This document shows positions 35,827 through 45,196 of a stretch of DNA of 64,000 bases, in pieces. The stretch comes from Brevibacillus brevis NBRC 100599 (GTDB taxonomy: Bacteria > Bacillota > Bacilli > Brevibacillales > Brevibacillaceae). The DNA lies in assembly GCF_000010165.1 (NCBI RefSeq), contig NC_012491.1, positions 6,200,001 to 6,264,000 of the forward strand, read 5' to 3'. Under the pieces are notes generated by a model. The model did not search any database. It had not been told where the DNA came from and saw only the letters and a program-made list of their open reading frames with translations. The stretch's first letter is position 1, and each line of letters begins with the position of its first letter. Position numbers and translations under genes: made by a program.

Positions 35827-37212
35827 ATGAAAAGCAGAGTCTGGATCGCGTTACTTATCTTTCTGTTTGCTAGCGTATCGGGAGCGGGTGCATACACTTC
35901 ATCCAATGTGAACCAGGGGAAAGAGGCAAAGCCTGCCGTTGATGGTGCCAAGCGACAGCTTTGGCAGTCGAGAGGGTACGGGTGCATAATGGAGATAAAC
36001 GGGAAGTCGGTTACTATGTACAACTACACGCGTGACAGCCTGCTGCTGTTTGCGATCGGTGATCTGGATGAGCAAGGGAACCTCAATCTGAAATTCCAGC
36101 TCGGCGACTCCAAACAGTTACCGGAAAGTGCGCGGGAGCGAATTTGGATGGGACGCTTTCAAAACGGCAGCCTGACCGACAAAATGGGTTATGTGAAACA
36201 GTTTAAGCAAATCAAGCAATTTCCCGCAGTGAAGGTAAAAGAGCTCAGCAAGGACCCGGTCGCCAATTTCGAGGTGTTCTGGCAAACCTTCGAAGAGAAT
36301 TTCAGTTTCTTCCCGCTCGTAAAAGTAGATTGGAAAGAGGTATACAAGACTTACAGACCAAAGGTAACCGCGGCCACTTCCGAGAAGGAGCTGGAGAACA
36401 TCTTCAAGGAAATGCTCGGAAAGCTGAAAGACGGGCATACCAATATGATTACCAACGAAAACTTTTTCTCTGCCATGCCTAAGATGGAGCGGGCAGAATT
36501 TTATGAAATCAATCTGAAAGCCATCCAGGGTACCATCGAATCAAACTATATGAACGGAGCGTTAAAGAGCAAGCTCGAGGGACGCATCCAGTACGGCCGG
36601 ACGAAAAACGGTGACGCTTATATCCAACTGCGCGAATTTGACGTGTCTGACGAGAAGCTGATTGACGAAGCCCTTGCCGACATGGTGCAAGACCTGGCAG
36701 ACTGCCGGAACTTTGTGATCGATATGCGCTTCAACAGGGGTGGCGATGATATCTTCGGGTTGAAAGTCGCCGGACTGTTCACGGGCGAAAAAAGGCTGGC
36801 GTATAACAAACAGGGCAGAATTGGCGGATACGATCAATTTTCCGAGCCGACAAAAATTTTTATCGAGCCGGGAGCCAAGCGTTTTACAGCCAACAAGATC
36901 ATCGTCCTATCCGGGCCGTTGACGGTAAGCGCGGGAGAGACGGGCACGATGGCCTTGAAAAAACTGGACAAGGTGACGGTCATCGGCGAAAAGACAAGTG
37001 GATTCTTTTCCGACGTGCTGTTCAAAACGCTACCGAACAATTGGGTAATCATGCTCAGCAATGAACGTTATACTTCTCCCGAAGGCATCAATTACGAGCA
37101 GCTCGGTCTGCCACCGGACGAACAGATTATACTGAAACAAGCCGATGTGGATGCCCACAAAGATTCGGTAATCATCCGGGCTATGGAGCTATTGAAAGTG
37201 GCGAGTAAATAA
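35827..37212 (+). CDS. Secreted or membrane-anchored S41-family (C-terminal processing) peptidase
   Basis: About 461 residues. An N-terminal signal sequence (MKSRVWIALLIFLFASVSGAGA) is followed by a lipocalin-like or tricorn-core-like lead. The S41 domain has KLKDGHTNM, FVIDMRFNRGGDD and the catalytic Ser in LTVSAGETGTMALKKLDKVTVIGEKTSG, with the downstream Lys of the Ser-Lys pair. No PDZ domain is evident. GGGAGG lies 8 bases before the ATG at 35827. The ATG at 35824 is the other option. It follows the DUF418 remnant directly and is divergent from a two-component system. Terminated at 37219-37280. Confidence 0.87.
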   Translation: MKSRVWIALLIFLFASVSGAGAYTSSNVNQGKEAKPAVDGAKRQLWQSRGYGCIMEINGKSVTMYNYTRDSLLLFAIGDLDEQGNLNLKFQLGDSKQLPESARERIWMGRFQNGSLTDKMGYVKQFKQIKQFPAVKVKELSKDPVANFEVFWQTFEENFSFFPLVKVDWKEVYKTYRPKVTAATSEKELENIFKEMLGKLKDGHTNMITNENFFSAMPKMERAEFYEINLKAIQGTIESNYMNGALKSKLEGRIQYGRTKNGDAYIQLREFDVSDEKLIDEALADMVQDLADCRNFVIDMRFNRGGDDIFGLKVAGLFTGEKRLAYNKQGRIGGYDQFSEPTKIFIEPGAKRFTANKIIVLSGPLTVSAGETGTMALKKLDKVTVIGEKTSGFFSDVLFKTLPNNWVIMLSNERYTSPEGINYEQLGLPPDEQIILKQADVDAHKDSVIIRAMELLKVASK

Positions 37213-37218
37213 GGATTC

Positions 37219-37280
37219 AACAAGGAAAGAGCATCCCTGCTCCTGGGAATCGAGGTGCGGGGTGCTCTTTCCTTGTTATT
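37219..37280 (+). terminator. Long terminator hairpin after the S41 gene
   Basis: AACAAGGAAAGAGCATCCC pairs with GGGGTGCTCTTTCCTTGTT and is followed by ATTTT. Confidence 0.85.
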
Positions 37281-37419
37281 TTGGTCTGTTGCAGGAGGGG
37301 TATCAGCGAAAAATCCGTCACACACTTGGCTACCGCATGAAAACACAGTCAATTTTGACAAATAAAGTGAGTGAATGGTAGATTCTTCTTATATTAAATT
37401 CTTTCATTTGGGTGGGCTT

Positions 37420-37986
37420 ATGAGAAAAAAATTACAAATATACATATCGTCTACTTATTACGATCTTATTGAAGAAAGACATACCGCTGTTGAAGCCGTA
37501 CTTCAAGCCGGTCATATCCCTGCTGGAATCGAGCAATTTTTCAAGGAAAGTCCAATGAAAATGAGGAAGAGATGGATCGACGAGTCCGATGTATATATCC
37601 TGATTCTCGGAGGATTCTATGGTTTAACACTTCCTGATGAATCCATGAGCTATACGCATTGGGAATATGAGTATGCCGGAGAAGCAGGCAAACCTAGATT
37701 TGCTTTTGTTGTCACAGATGAAGCATTGAGACAACAGCCATACGACTTCACAGCAATTGAATACTATCAGAAGTTTCAAGAGTTTAAGCAATCGGTCATG
37801 GAACAAGTTCCCACCTATTATGTTGAAGATGTACGGCACATTAAAATGGTACTTCGTGATCAATTGCCGGAGTATGCAGCAAGAGACGATTTGTATGGCT
37901 GGTTTTCCGGCAAGGATGTCCCGGACGTTCAAAAGCTGTTGGAAGAGAATGCAAGATTAAAGGCGGAGTTGGAGAAAAAGAAATGA
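37420..37986 (+). CDS. DUF4062 (TIR-like) protein
   Basis: About 188 residues. The N-terminal DUF4062 domain reads LQIYISSTYYDLIEERHTAVEAVLQAGHIPAGIEQF, then RWIDESDVYILILGGFYG and YTHWEYEYAGEAGKP. This family has a TIR/nucleoside-deoxyribosyltransferase-like fold and usually forms the N-terminal sensor or effector of large defence or NLR-like proteins. Here it stands alone with only a short coiled-coil tail (LLEENARLKAELEKKK). The ATG at 37420 follows TTGGGTGGG. A GTG-type start at 37375 has no site. Confidence 0.8.
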   Translation: MRKKLQIYISSTYYDLIEERHTAVEAVLQAGHIPAGIEQFFKESPMKMRKRWIDESDVYILILGGFYGLTLPDESMSYTHWEYEYAGEAGKPRFAFVVTDEALRQQPYDFTAIEYYQKFQEFKQSVMEQVPTYYVEDVRHIKMVLRDQLPEYAARDDLYGWFSGKDVPDVQKLLEENARLKAELEKKK

Positions 37987-38016
37987 AAGAGGGGCTGGCA
38001 CAACCAGTCCCTTTCT
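37986..38016 (+). terminator. Terminator after the DUF4062 gene
   Basis: AAAGAGGGGCTGG pairs with CCAGTCCCTTT around CACAA and is followed by CTTCC; the T run is poor. Confidence 0.6.
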
Positions 38017-38135
38017 TCCGTCTTCCATTAATATTCTCCTTGAATGACAATATTGCGGGTTTTTGGGGTAGTGGATATAATTACCGATCAACCTGCTAAC
38101 GAGACGATACGGTACACCATGAATAGGGACTTAGA

Positions 38136-38921
38136 TTAGATTTCAAGCAATTCCGCTATCGTTTCACCGAGCACTCTTCTCTCGACCTCTTTGCTCGGTG
38201 CACAACGTTGAACTGCGATTTTTGCCAAGTAAGGATCGCCGTATGGATGGTCCGAACTAAACAACGTTCTGTCAGGAAGCTCTTTCATCGCAAGGCTCAA
38301 GGCAAAAACCGTATATACCGCTGAGGTATCCAAAAAAGCATTGTCTATGTCCTTCGTTAAGTTGATTGTATCCAACCAGTTCAAGCCACCCAAATGTCCG
38401 AAAATGACTGGCACATTCGGATTCTTTTGAACAAGATAGGCAAGGTCCCGAATATCTACCATTTTTAATGGTTCGAACGTATGAACCCAAATCGGGAGGC
38501 CATGCCACTCGTTCGCAGCCTTGAATACGGGGTCGAGCAATCCGATCTGGCCTGACCCCAACGTAAATTCACCAAACCCTCTCAACCCGTTGTTGACGAT
38601 TTTGGTTTCCACCCATTCCATCGTTTCCGTCTCGGAAAAACCGAGCGGTACGCTTCCGAAACCGATAAAGCGATCGGGATATTGCCGCACCGTCCGAATC
38701 AATTCGTCCATTGCCTTTATACGTGCCTCTGAGCTATTTATCCGATTGGCCAATATGTTTGACAATTTTCCCATCTCTTCAACAAACTCAGAATACGACT
38801 CGCTTTTTTCCGGATGAACAAGCGTCGAGAACAAAACTGTTTTATCGATGTTCGATTCGTCCATGATATTCAAGTGAGATTCTACTGACGAATGAACGTG
38901 TGAGTGGCTGTCAATAATCAT
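38136..38921 (-). CDS. Amidohydrolase (metal-dependent hydrolase, Amidohydro_2 type)
   Basis: 261 residues of the TIM-barrel amidohydrolase superfamily. Metal ligands are visible as DSHSHVH (HxH, residues 4-8), IWVHTF, IFGHLGG and FSSDHPYGDP (Asp). Members decarboxylate or hydrolyse aromatic and related acids. It overlaps the carboxymuconolactone decarboxylase-like gene by 4 bases and is the last gene of an MFS - CMD - amidohydrolase operon. A role in breaking down an imported aromatic or lactone compound is likely but inferred. Confidence 0.87.
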   Translation of the reverse strand: MIIDSHSHVHSSVESHLNIMDESNIDKTVLFSTLVHPEKSESYSEFVEEMGKLSNILANRINSSEARIKAMDELIRTVRQYPDRFIGFGSVPLGFSETETMEWVETKIVNNGLRGFGEFTLGSGQIGLLDPVFKAANEWHGLPIWVHTFEPLKMVDIRDLAYLVQKNPNVPVIFGHLGGLNWLDTINLTKDIDNAFLDTSAVYTVFALSLAMKELPDRTLFSSDHPYGDPYLAKIAVQRCAPSKEVERRVLGETIAELLEI

Positions 38922-39328
38922 TCGGAGCCCCCCTTATTTGATTTTGTTTTTCGTTCTGCAAACACTTCTGCAGCAACGGTCAGAATCGAATTTAAAGCAA
39001 CAGGAAAACCAGCGTAAATTAACATTTGCATCATGCACTCCACAATCTCTTCTTCCGTCCATCCAAGGTTTAATGCTCCGTTAATATAAAACCTCAACTG
39101 CTGCGTATTTCCCATCGCCGTCAGACCTGCCACTGTAGCGAGAAGCCTAGATTTCAAATCGAGACCTGGACGGGAAAATATTTGGCCGTAATTGAATTCT
39201 ACAGCGAGCTGTCCCAAATCTGGGGCCACTGTGTCTTTAAAACTATCAACAATGCTCTGGTAATGCTCGCTATCTATTTTTTTCAGGATTTCCATTCCTT
39301 TATTATAGGTATCATCATGAATTTGCAT
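38918..39328 (-). CDS. Carboxymuconolactone decarboxylase family protein
   Basis: 136 residues, all-helical, with the family pattern DLKSRLLATVAGLTAMGNTQQLRFYINGALNLGWTEEEIVECMMQMLIYAGFPVALNS. The CxxC pair of AhpD-like peroxidases is absent, so it belongs to the lactone-decarboxylase-like side of the family. It overlaps both neighbours (14 bases with the MFS gene, 4 with the amidohydrolase), so the three are coupled. Confidence 0.88.
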   Translation of the reverse strand: MQIHDDTYNKGMEILKKIDSEHYQSIVDSFKDTVAPDLGQLAVEFNYGQIFSRPGLDLKSRLLATVAGLTAMGNTQQLRFYINGALNLGWTEEEIVECMMQMLIYAGFPVALNSILTVAAEVFAERKTKSNKGGSE

Positions 39329-40541
39329 TTGTATTTTTCATCCTTTCAATTTTCGTATGGTTTACATTTTTTATGCCCGCCGATGTACTCATTCCGACAA
39401 AGACCATGATCAATCCAACCACGCAAACACCGGACCACTGCCAGTTGCTCCATGCCCACACTCCCACATAGGACCCAAGTGCACCCCCTATAAAGGTGAA
39501 AACCATATACAACCCGTTCAATCTGCTTCTAGCAGCAGCAGAAAGTTCGAATATTTTCGCCTGACAGGCAACCTGATTTGCTTGTGTGGAAACCGTTAGC
39601 AACAATGCGCTGCCAATCAATCCCGGCAGCCAATTAGCGGCAACCGCGGAGATCAGGAACGAAGCCATAGCTGCAAGCATGCAAATTTTATTGGCGAGTG
39701 CTGCCCCTTTCCTGTCAATGATCAGTCCAATCAATGGAGTTGCGACAGCGCCTCCGATTCCGACCAACCCAACCAATCCAACAACGGCACTGCCGTATTC
39801 GTACGGGGGTGATTGAAGCAAGAATCCTATAGTAGTAAAAAAGACACTAAACGATCCAAACACCATACCTTGACTCAAACAGGCGCTCTGGAGTGCTTTT
39901 TGCTTCACGAACAGAGGCCCCAACGAAAGCAACAACTGGCGGTATGGTAATGCTGTCTCACCTTGGCTTTGGGGAAGCCGAAACCGAATTAGGAGAGTAA
40001 GCAACAACATGAAGCCAAAGGAAATCCAATACATCACTCTCCAGCCCCATATGCTATCAACAATGCCGCTAACTATCCTCGCCCCCAATATTCCGCAGAC
40101 AAGACCGATCGCCACTGTCCCTAGTAACTTCCCCCGATTGCGATCATTTGCCATACTGGCAGCTAATGGAACGATAAGCTGCGGTATAATCGTCGTTATG
40201 CCTATCGCAAAATGACTCACGATTAACCACGTTAAAGAACTAGATAATGCGGCCGATAAGAGCGACAATGAAACCGCCAACAACAAGAAGACAATCATTC
40301 GACGTCTTTCAAACATGTCTCCCAAAGGCACTAGCAGGAGATTCCCGATTGCATAGCCTACCTGGGTAAGAGTCGTCACACCTCCTATCTCTGCTACGGT
40401 TGAGTCGAATGTTTTCGCCATATCGACTAGTAAGGTCTGGTTTAAATAAACGTTTGCCACGGTAAACCCGCAGGTTATCACCATAAGAGCGATCAGACCT
40501 TTCGATGGACCAGATCTGATTAAGTCCTCCAGAACGATCAC
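39315..40541 (-). CDS. MFS transporter
   Basis: 408 residues with 12 predicted membrane helices. It has the MFS loop motif GDMFERRRMIVF between helices 2 and 3 and its weaker repeat IDRKGAALANK between 8 and 9. DHA1-type or aromatic-acid-type substrate specificity cannot be read from sequence. The frame opens with a GTG at 40541 that overlaps a strong AAGGAGG, so the true start may be the CTG at 40532. First gene of the operon and divergent from the XRE regulator. Confidence 0.88.
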   Translation of the reverse strand: MIVLEDLIRSGPSKGLIALMVITCGFTVANVYLNQTLLVDMAKTFDSTVAEIGGVTTLTQVGYAIGNLLLVPLGDMFERRRMIVFLLLAVSLSLLSAALSSSLTWLIVSHFAIGITTIIPQLIVPLAASMANDRNRGKLLGTVAIGLVCGILGARIVSGIVDSIWGWRVMYWISFGFMLLLTLLIRFRLPQSQGETALPYRQLLLSLGPLFVKQKALQSACLSQGMVFGSFSVFFTTIGFLLQSPPYEYGSAVVGLVGLVGIGGAVATPLIGLIIDRKGAALANKICMLAAMASFLISAVAANWLPGLIGSALLLTVSTQANQVACQAKIFELSAAARSRLNGLYMVFTFIGGALGSYVGVWAWSNWQWSGVCVVGLIMVFVGMSTSAGIKNVNHTKIERMKNTNANS

Positions 40542-40563
40542 CTCCTTGTCTTTATTCGTAAAC

Positions 40564-40577
40564 CTTACAGTTGTAAG
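40564..40577. promoter_or_regulatory. Candidate operator of the XRE regulator
   Basis: CTTACA-GT-TGTAAG is a perfect 6-2-6 palindrome in the divergent region. It shares the TGTAA half with the palindrome in front of the SDR gene at 9945-9956, which is next to a paralogous regulator. Confidence 0.45.
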
Positions 40578-40656
40578 ATTAAAGTGCGAACAAACCTACA
40601 AATAGAAGCCTATTAATCATAGTATTAAAAGTAACAGGATTAGGCGGAGGGATTAG

Positions 40657-41496
40657 ATGAACAACGATAAGGACAAGCGAAAAGAATTGGGGTTGTTTTT
40701 AAAATCGCGGCGTTCCCGGCTTTCTCCAGAGCAATTTGGCTTGTCCAAAGGTCCAAGAAGGAAGGTCCAAGGCTTACGGAGAGAAGAATTAGCGCAGATT
40801 GCTGGGATCGGGCTTACGTGGTATACGTGGCTGGAGCAGGGAAAAGACATTCAAGTATCGACCCAGGTGCTTGATAGTCTTGTGACGGTAATGAAGCTCG
40901 ATACTGAGGAGCGAAATCATTTGTTTATGCTCGCCCACGGGCAACTGCCTGTTGAACAAACAACCTCATTTGAAGCAGGAATTACAAAGATCATGCAAAA
41001 CTTCATGAACGATTTCGAAATGTGTCCGGCTTATGCAACGGATCAGCGGTGGGATATATTGATGTGGAATAAAGCTGCACAGTTGGTGTTCGGGGATTTT
41101 GAAAAAATGAATAAGAAAGAACGTAACGCAGTCTGGCGATGTTTCGCGTCAACCGACTATCGAAAACTTATGGGCGATTGGGAAAGCCACGCCAAACGTC
41201 TTCTAGGGCAATTTCGTTCTACCAGTACACCGTTCGTCGGGGAGGACTGGTTTAAAGAGCTCGTCGGCGAACTGATGGAACTCAGTCCTGAATTCAGAGA
41301 ATGGTGGCCGCGTTACGATATACAGGGTACTCCCATCGGGACAAAACAGATCAATCATCCGACTGCGGGTACAATGACGATGGAGCATATGACATTTCGG
41401 GTGTACGATGCCCCCGAGTTGAAATTAACCATTTATCGCCCTTTGAAAGAGAACGATTCAATAAATAAATTGAACCTCTTGATGAATGGTGGGTAA
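40657..41496 (+). CDS. XRE-family regulator with MmyB-like ligand domain, second copy
   Basis: 279 residues. The N-terminal helix-turn-helix reads LFLKSRRSRLSPEQFGLSKGPRRKVQGLRREELAQIAGIGLTWYTWLEQGKDIQVS. The MmyB-like domain follows (MCPAYATDQRWDILMWNKAAQLVFGDF). It has the same architecture as the protein at 9048-9890. GGCGGAGGG precedes the ATG. Divergent from the MFS-CMD-amidohydrolase operon, its probable target. Confidence 0.9.
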   Translation: MNNDKDKRKELGLFLKSRRSRLSPEQFGLSKGPRRKVQGLRREELAQIAGIGLTWYTWLEQGKDIQVSTQVLDSLVTVMKLDTEERNHLFMLAHGQLPVEQTTSFEAGITKIMQNFMNDFEMCPAYATDQRWDILMWNKAAQLVFGDFEKMNKKERNAVWRCFASTDYRKLMGDWESHAKRLLGQFRSTSTPFVGEDWFKELVGELMELSPEFREWWPRYDIQGTPIGTKQINHPTAGTMTMEHMTFRVYDAPELKLTIYRPLKENDSINKLNLLMNGG

Positions 41497-41579
41497 AGTC
41501 TGTGCCTCACCAAAAGATCGGTGAGGACATCCAATTTGGTACATTGTAACAATTAATTCAAATTTTACACAAAAAAGTC

Positions 41580-41607
41580 TAATTTTTGTAAACCCTTATA
41601 CCGATAC
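41580..41607 (+). promoter_or_regulatory. Candidate sigma-D (motility) promoter of the chemoreceptor
   Basis: TAAT (41580-41583) and ACCGATAC (41600-41607) are 16 bases apart, close to the TAAA / GCCGATAT pattern of flagellar sigma-D promoters. Chemoreceptor genes usually use this sigma factor. The start codon is 49 bases downstream. Confidence 0.45.
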
Positions 41608-41655
41608 ACTGAAATATAAAGATAAATAAACAAATCTGGATGGAGAGAATTCATT

Positions 41656-43680
41656 ATGGCTGGAGTGGACATTAAAAAAGGGTTTCAGTGGAAAATCGGT
41701 CAAAAATTATTTGCGGTTTTTCTCATTTTGGTTTTGGTCCCAAGTATTCTGATTGGCTACTTCTCGTATCGTTCAGCTACTCAAACATTAGATGTTCAAC
41801 TACTCAATTCAGCTAATAAACAGGTCGAAAACCTCAGCACGATTATTGATCGTGTAGTTGTGCCCATCATGAAAGACACAGATGTTCTAGCAAGATCACT
41901 GCCTCAAAGCGTTTATCAAGACATGATAAAGGATGAAAAGACGAATTTGGCGTCAAATCAACAGGTGCAATCGACCCTTAAGCAGTTTAAAGCTGTGCAT
42001 ACCGATGATACCGAAGTGATTGGACTTGCCACCGAAGATGGACGCTTTGCGATGGAGCCGCAAAGTCCATTATCAAAAGAGTATGATGCTCGCACGCGAG
42101 AATGGTACACAAAAGCGATGGAACAGAAGGGTCAAGTGATTATTTCCAAACCCTATGTATCAGCCGCCTCTAAAAATATTGTGGTATCGGTAGCAAAAAC
42201 TACGGACGATGGCCATGGAGTTGCCGTAGTAAATTTATCGTTGAAAAAGTATGTGACTGATACCGTTAATGCGGCAAAAGTAGGGACGCAAGGTTTCGCG
42301 TTTATCCTGGATGAGAGTCAGAAGGTTATTACCCATCCAACCATTGCTGCTGGAGAAGTGCCTCAAGATGACAGCTACAAATCATTTTATGAGCAGCAAT
42401 CGGGAGTACTGTCAGCCCAAATCGACGGAAAACCTTCCCGGATCGTCTTTACCACGAACAAGATAACCGGCTGGAAAATAGCCGGCGTGCTTTATGACAG
42501 CGAACTTGACGAGCTGAAGAAGCCAATTATTACACAAACAGTTGGGATGATTATCAGCTCCGTTTTATTGTCGCTTGTCATTTTGTACGTGATCAACCGG
42601 ATTTTTGTACACCCGTTAAAACAAATGACGCGTTTATCCAAGCAATTGGCAGCAGGGAACCTTGCAGAAACCCACATTACTGTGAAAAACAGAGATGAGT
42701 TGGGAGATTTGGCGCAAGCCTTCAACTCTCTTGCCCTCCAATTGCACCAACTCATCGAAGACCTGCTGAAAAATGCGCAAAATCTTAATCAAGTTACGGA
42801 CGTGTTAAATTCGGAAGTGACTGAGGTTGCCAATGCCTCCTCAAAAATCGCTGAAATGAACAGCCGGGTTACCAAGGGTTCGATGGATCAGGCCCAGGGA
42901 ATTTCGGAGATATCCCGGACGATGCAAGAAAGCGTGCTTGCTGTGAGCAATTTTGCCGAAGTAGCTTCAGAAATCGGCGAAATTACGGAACAAACGCATC
43001 AGAGAGCAAAAGAAGGAACTTCGATTGTCTCAGATTCACTGAATCAAATGAGGACAATTAATTCGGCTGTTTTGCACTCTTCCAATCTCGTGGAAACACT
43101 CATGCAAAAAACAATGGAAATTGATAATTTTGCCACTGTCATTAATGAAATCGCCAATCAAACCAATCTCTTGTCTCTCAACGCCAGCATAGAAGCAGCG
43201 CGTGCGGGAGAACATGGCAGAGGTTTTGCCGTTGTTGCTGAAGAAGTGAAAAAGCTTGCCGTACAATCCGCTGATTCTGCTACACAAATTACCAATCTGA
43301 TTTTGGAGATCAATAAAGAAACCAGAAAATCTGTGGAATCGTTGACGATGGTGCAGCAGGAAGTTGAAGACGGATTGAACCTAAGCTCCAAAGTGGAAAC
43401 CCTGCTTTCCGATATCATTGAAGATATGGCTAAAATCAATGATGAAATACAAAATCTAAGCAGCATTTCGGAAGAGGTTGCAGCGGGTTCCGAGGAAGTG
43501 AGCGCATCGGTTGAAGATCTTTCGAATATTGCCAATTCCAACTCCAGAGATTCCAGCGATACTCTGTCCAATATTGAAAAACAACAAGAATCTTTGCATG
43601 AATTAATGGAACAAGTGAAAATTGTCCTGGATACCGCACAACAAATCAGGAATAATGTGCAAAACTATAAACTTCGTTAG
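41656..43680 (+). CDS. Methyl-accepting chemotaxis protein with dCache sensor
   Basis: 674 residues. A membrane helix (about 16-38), a large periplasmic-type dCache domain (about 40-285, with [32 protein letters not shown]), a second helix (about 290-312) and a HAMP domain. The signalling domain has the hairpin tip [38 protein letters not shown]. The dCache ligand motif (R-E-W-Y, then D later) resembles amino-acid or amine sensors, but the ligand is unknown. GGAGAG precedes the ATG. The gene for secreted acetolactate decarboxylase follows after 35 bases with no terminator, so they are probably cotranscribed. Confidence 0.93.
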   Translation: MAGVDIKKGFQWKIGQKLFAVFLILVLVPSILIGYFSYRSATQTLDVQLLNSANKQVENLSTIIDRVVVPIMKDTDVLARSLPQSVYQDMIKDEKTNLASNQQVQSTLKQFKAVHTDDTEVIGLATEDGRFAMEPQSPLSKEYDARTREWYTKAMEQKGQVIISKPYVSAASKNIVVSVAKTTDDGHGVAVVNLSLKKYVTDTVNAAKVGTQGFAFILDESQKVITHPTIAAGEVPQDDSYKSFYEQQSGVLSAQIDGKPSRIVFTTNKITGWKIAGVLYDSELDELKKPIITQTVGMIISSVLLSLVILYVINRIFVHPLKQMTRLSKQLAAGNLAETHITVKNRDELGDLAQAFNSLALQLHQLIEDLLKNAQNLNQVTDVLNSEVTEVANASSKIAEMNSRVTKGSMDQAQGISEISRTMQESVLAVSNFAEVASEIGEITEQTHQRAKEGTSIVSDSLNQMRTINSAVLHSSNLVETLMQKTMEIDNFATVINEIANQTNLLSLNASIEAARAGEHGRGFAVVAEEVKKLAVQSADSATQITNLILEINKETRKSVESLTMVQQEVEDGLNLSSKVETLLSDIIEDMAKINDEIQNLSSISEEVAAGSEEVSASVEDLSNIANSNSRDSSDTLSNIEKQQESLHELMEQVKIVLDTAQQIRNNVQNYKLR

Positions 43681-43715
43681 CAACAAATTTTATATATAAA
43701 GGTGGAGTGAAAAAC

Positions 43716-44573
43716 ATGAAAAAAAATATCATCACTTCTATCACATCTCTGGCTCTCGTTGCCGGGCTGTCTTTGACTGCTTTTGCAGCTACAACGGCTA
43801 CTGTACCAGCACCACCTGCCAAGCAGGAATCCAAACCTGTGGTTGCCGCTAATCCGGCACCAAAAAATGTACTGTTTCAATACTCAACGATCAATGCACT
43901 CATGCTTGGACAGTTTGAAGGGGACTTGACTTTGAAAGACCTGAAGCTACGAGGCGATATGGGGCTTGGTACCATCAATGATCTCGATGGAGAGATGATT
44001 CAGATGGGTACAAAATTCTACCAGATCGACAGCACCGGAAAATTATCCGAGCTGCCAGAAAGTGTGAAAACTCCATTTGCGGTTACTACACATTTCGAGC
44101 CGAAAGAAAAAACTACATTAACCAATGTGCAAGATTACAATCAATTAACAAAAATGCTTGAGGAGAAATTTGAAAACAAGAACGTCTTTTATGCCGTAAA
44201 GCTGACCGGTACCTTTAAGATGGTAAAGGCTAGAACAGTTCCAAAACAAACCAGACCTTATCCGCAGCTGACTGAAGTAACCAAAAAACAATCCGAGTTT
44301 GAATTTAAAAATGTTAAGGGAACCCTGATTGGCTTCTATACGCCAAATTATGCAGCAGCCCTGAATGTTCCCGGATTCCATCTCCACTTCATCACAGAGG
44401 ATAAAACAAGTGGCGGACACGTATTAAATCTGCAATTTGACAACGCGAATCTGGAAATTTCTCCGATCCATGAGTTTGATGTACAATTGCCGCACACAGA
44501 TGATTTTGCCCACTCTGATCTGACACAAGTTACTACTAGCCAAGTACACCAAGCTGAGTCAGAAAGAAAATAA
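43716..44573 (+). CDS. alsD: Secreted alpha-acetolactate decarboxylase
   Basis: 285 residues. It converts 2-acetolactate to acetoin. A signal peptide (KKNIITSITSLALVAGLSLTAFA) precedes an Ala/Pro-rich linker. The enzyme part has LMLGQFEGDLTLKDLKLRGDMGLGTINDLDGEM, ARTVPKQTRPYPQLTEV, NVKGTLIGFYTPNYA and the Zn-binding GFHLHFITEDKTSGGHVLN (His-x-His plus later His). The exported enzyme of Bacillus (Brevibacillus) brevis used in brewing has this layout. The ATG at 43716 has GGTGGAG 9 bases upstream. No alsS is nearby. A strong terminator follows. Confidence 0.93.
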   Translation: MKKNIITSITSLALVAGLSLTAFAATTATVPAPPAKQESKPVVAANPAPKNVLFQYSTINALMLGQFEGDLTLKDLKLRGDMGLGTINDLDGEMIQMGTKFYQIDSTGKLSELPESVKTPFAVTTHFEPKEKTTLTNVQDYNQLTKMLEEKFENKNVFYAVKLTGTFKMVKARTVPKQTRPYPQLTEVTKKQSEFEFKNVKGTLIGFYTPNYAAALNVPGFHLHFITEDKTSGGHVLNLQFDNANLEISPIHEFDVQLPHTDDFAHSDLTQVTTSQVHQAESERK

Positions 44574-44606
44574 AGCAGCCTCATGCGAGAAATTTAGCGA
44601 GGACAT

Positions 44607-44641
44607 GAAAAAGCTGGCCTATTATAAGTGCCAGCTTTTTC
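44607..44641. terminator. Terminator after alsD
   Basis: GAAAAAGCTGGC pairs with GCCAGCTTTTTC around an 11-base loop; T runs lie on both strands. Confidence 0.88.
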
Positions 44642-44719
44642 ATATCTAGGAGTCCCCGACTTCTGCCTGGTAATTGGTGCTCTTTCCTGTACCAATAGTG
44701 TTTTTCTAATCCTGAAACT

Positions 44720-45142
44720 TCAAATCTCTATTTTTGTCTCCAAAAACTCAAGGTATTTTGGGTCATCTTCCATAAAGATCGCAATCCCGGCACCCATGTA
44801 AGCCCGGGTCAGCTCGTCTGCCGCTTTTTCAAGGTTGTCCTGTTCGTAATACAATTGCCCTAACCGAAGATGAATGTAAGGATTCCCCAGCCCCTCCGGA
44901 CACTGTACAGCATTAAAGAAACACTTGAATGCCTTATCGTAATTCTTCATTTGAAAATGGACATCCCCAATAGCCACATATATCCACGTTGCGGCCTCCC
45001 ATTCTCGATGATTTTCCGGCAATAATCGGAGAGCCGCGACGTACTTATTCTTGCCCTCCTCAAGATTGCCTGCTTTCACCAAATCATCGCCTTGTTTACA
45101 CAGCACGGTAATTTCGGCATGGGTGGAATCTGAAAGTTGCAT
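44720..45142 (-). CDS. Small TPR-repeat protein
   Basis: 140 residues made of about three tetratricopeptide repeats (AGNLEEGKNKYVAALRLLPEN, YDKAFKCFFNAVQCPEGLGNPYIHLRLGQLYYEQDNLEKAADELTRAYM). No signal peptide or catalytic domain. TPR scaffolds of this size are common in the unannotated immunity-like clusters of Bacillales. It is the last gene of a leftward run of small proteins (44720-46781). AGGATAGGAGAG precedes the ATG. Confidence 0.75.
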   Translation of the reverse strand: MQLSDSTHAEITVLCKQGDDLVKAGNLEEGKNKYVAALRLLPENHREWEAATWIYVAIGDVHFQMKNYDKAFKCFFNAVQCPEGLGNPYIHLRLGQLYYEQDNLEKAADELTRAYMGAGIAIFMEDDPKYLEFLETKIEI

Positions 45143-45196
45143 TGTCGATCTCTCCTATCCTTCTGCGATTTGACGCCGCCGTAGGTATTCGCCTCT

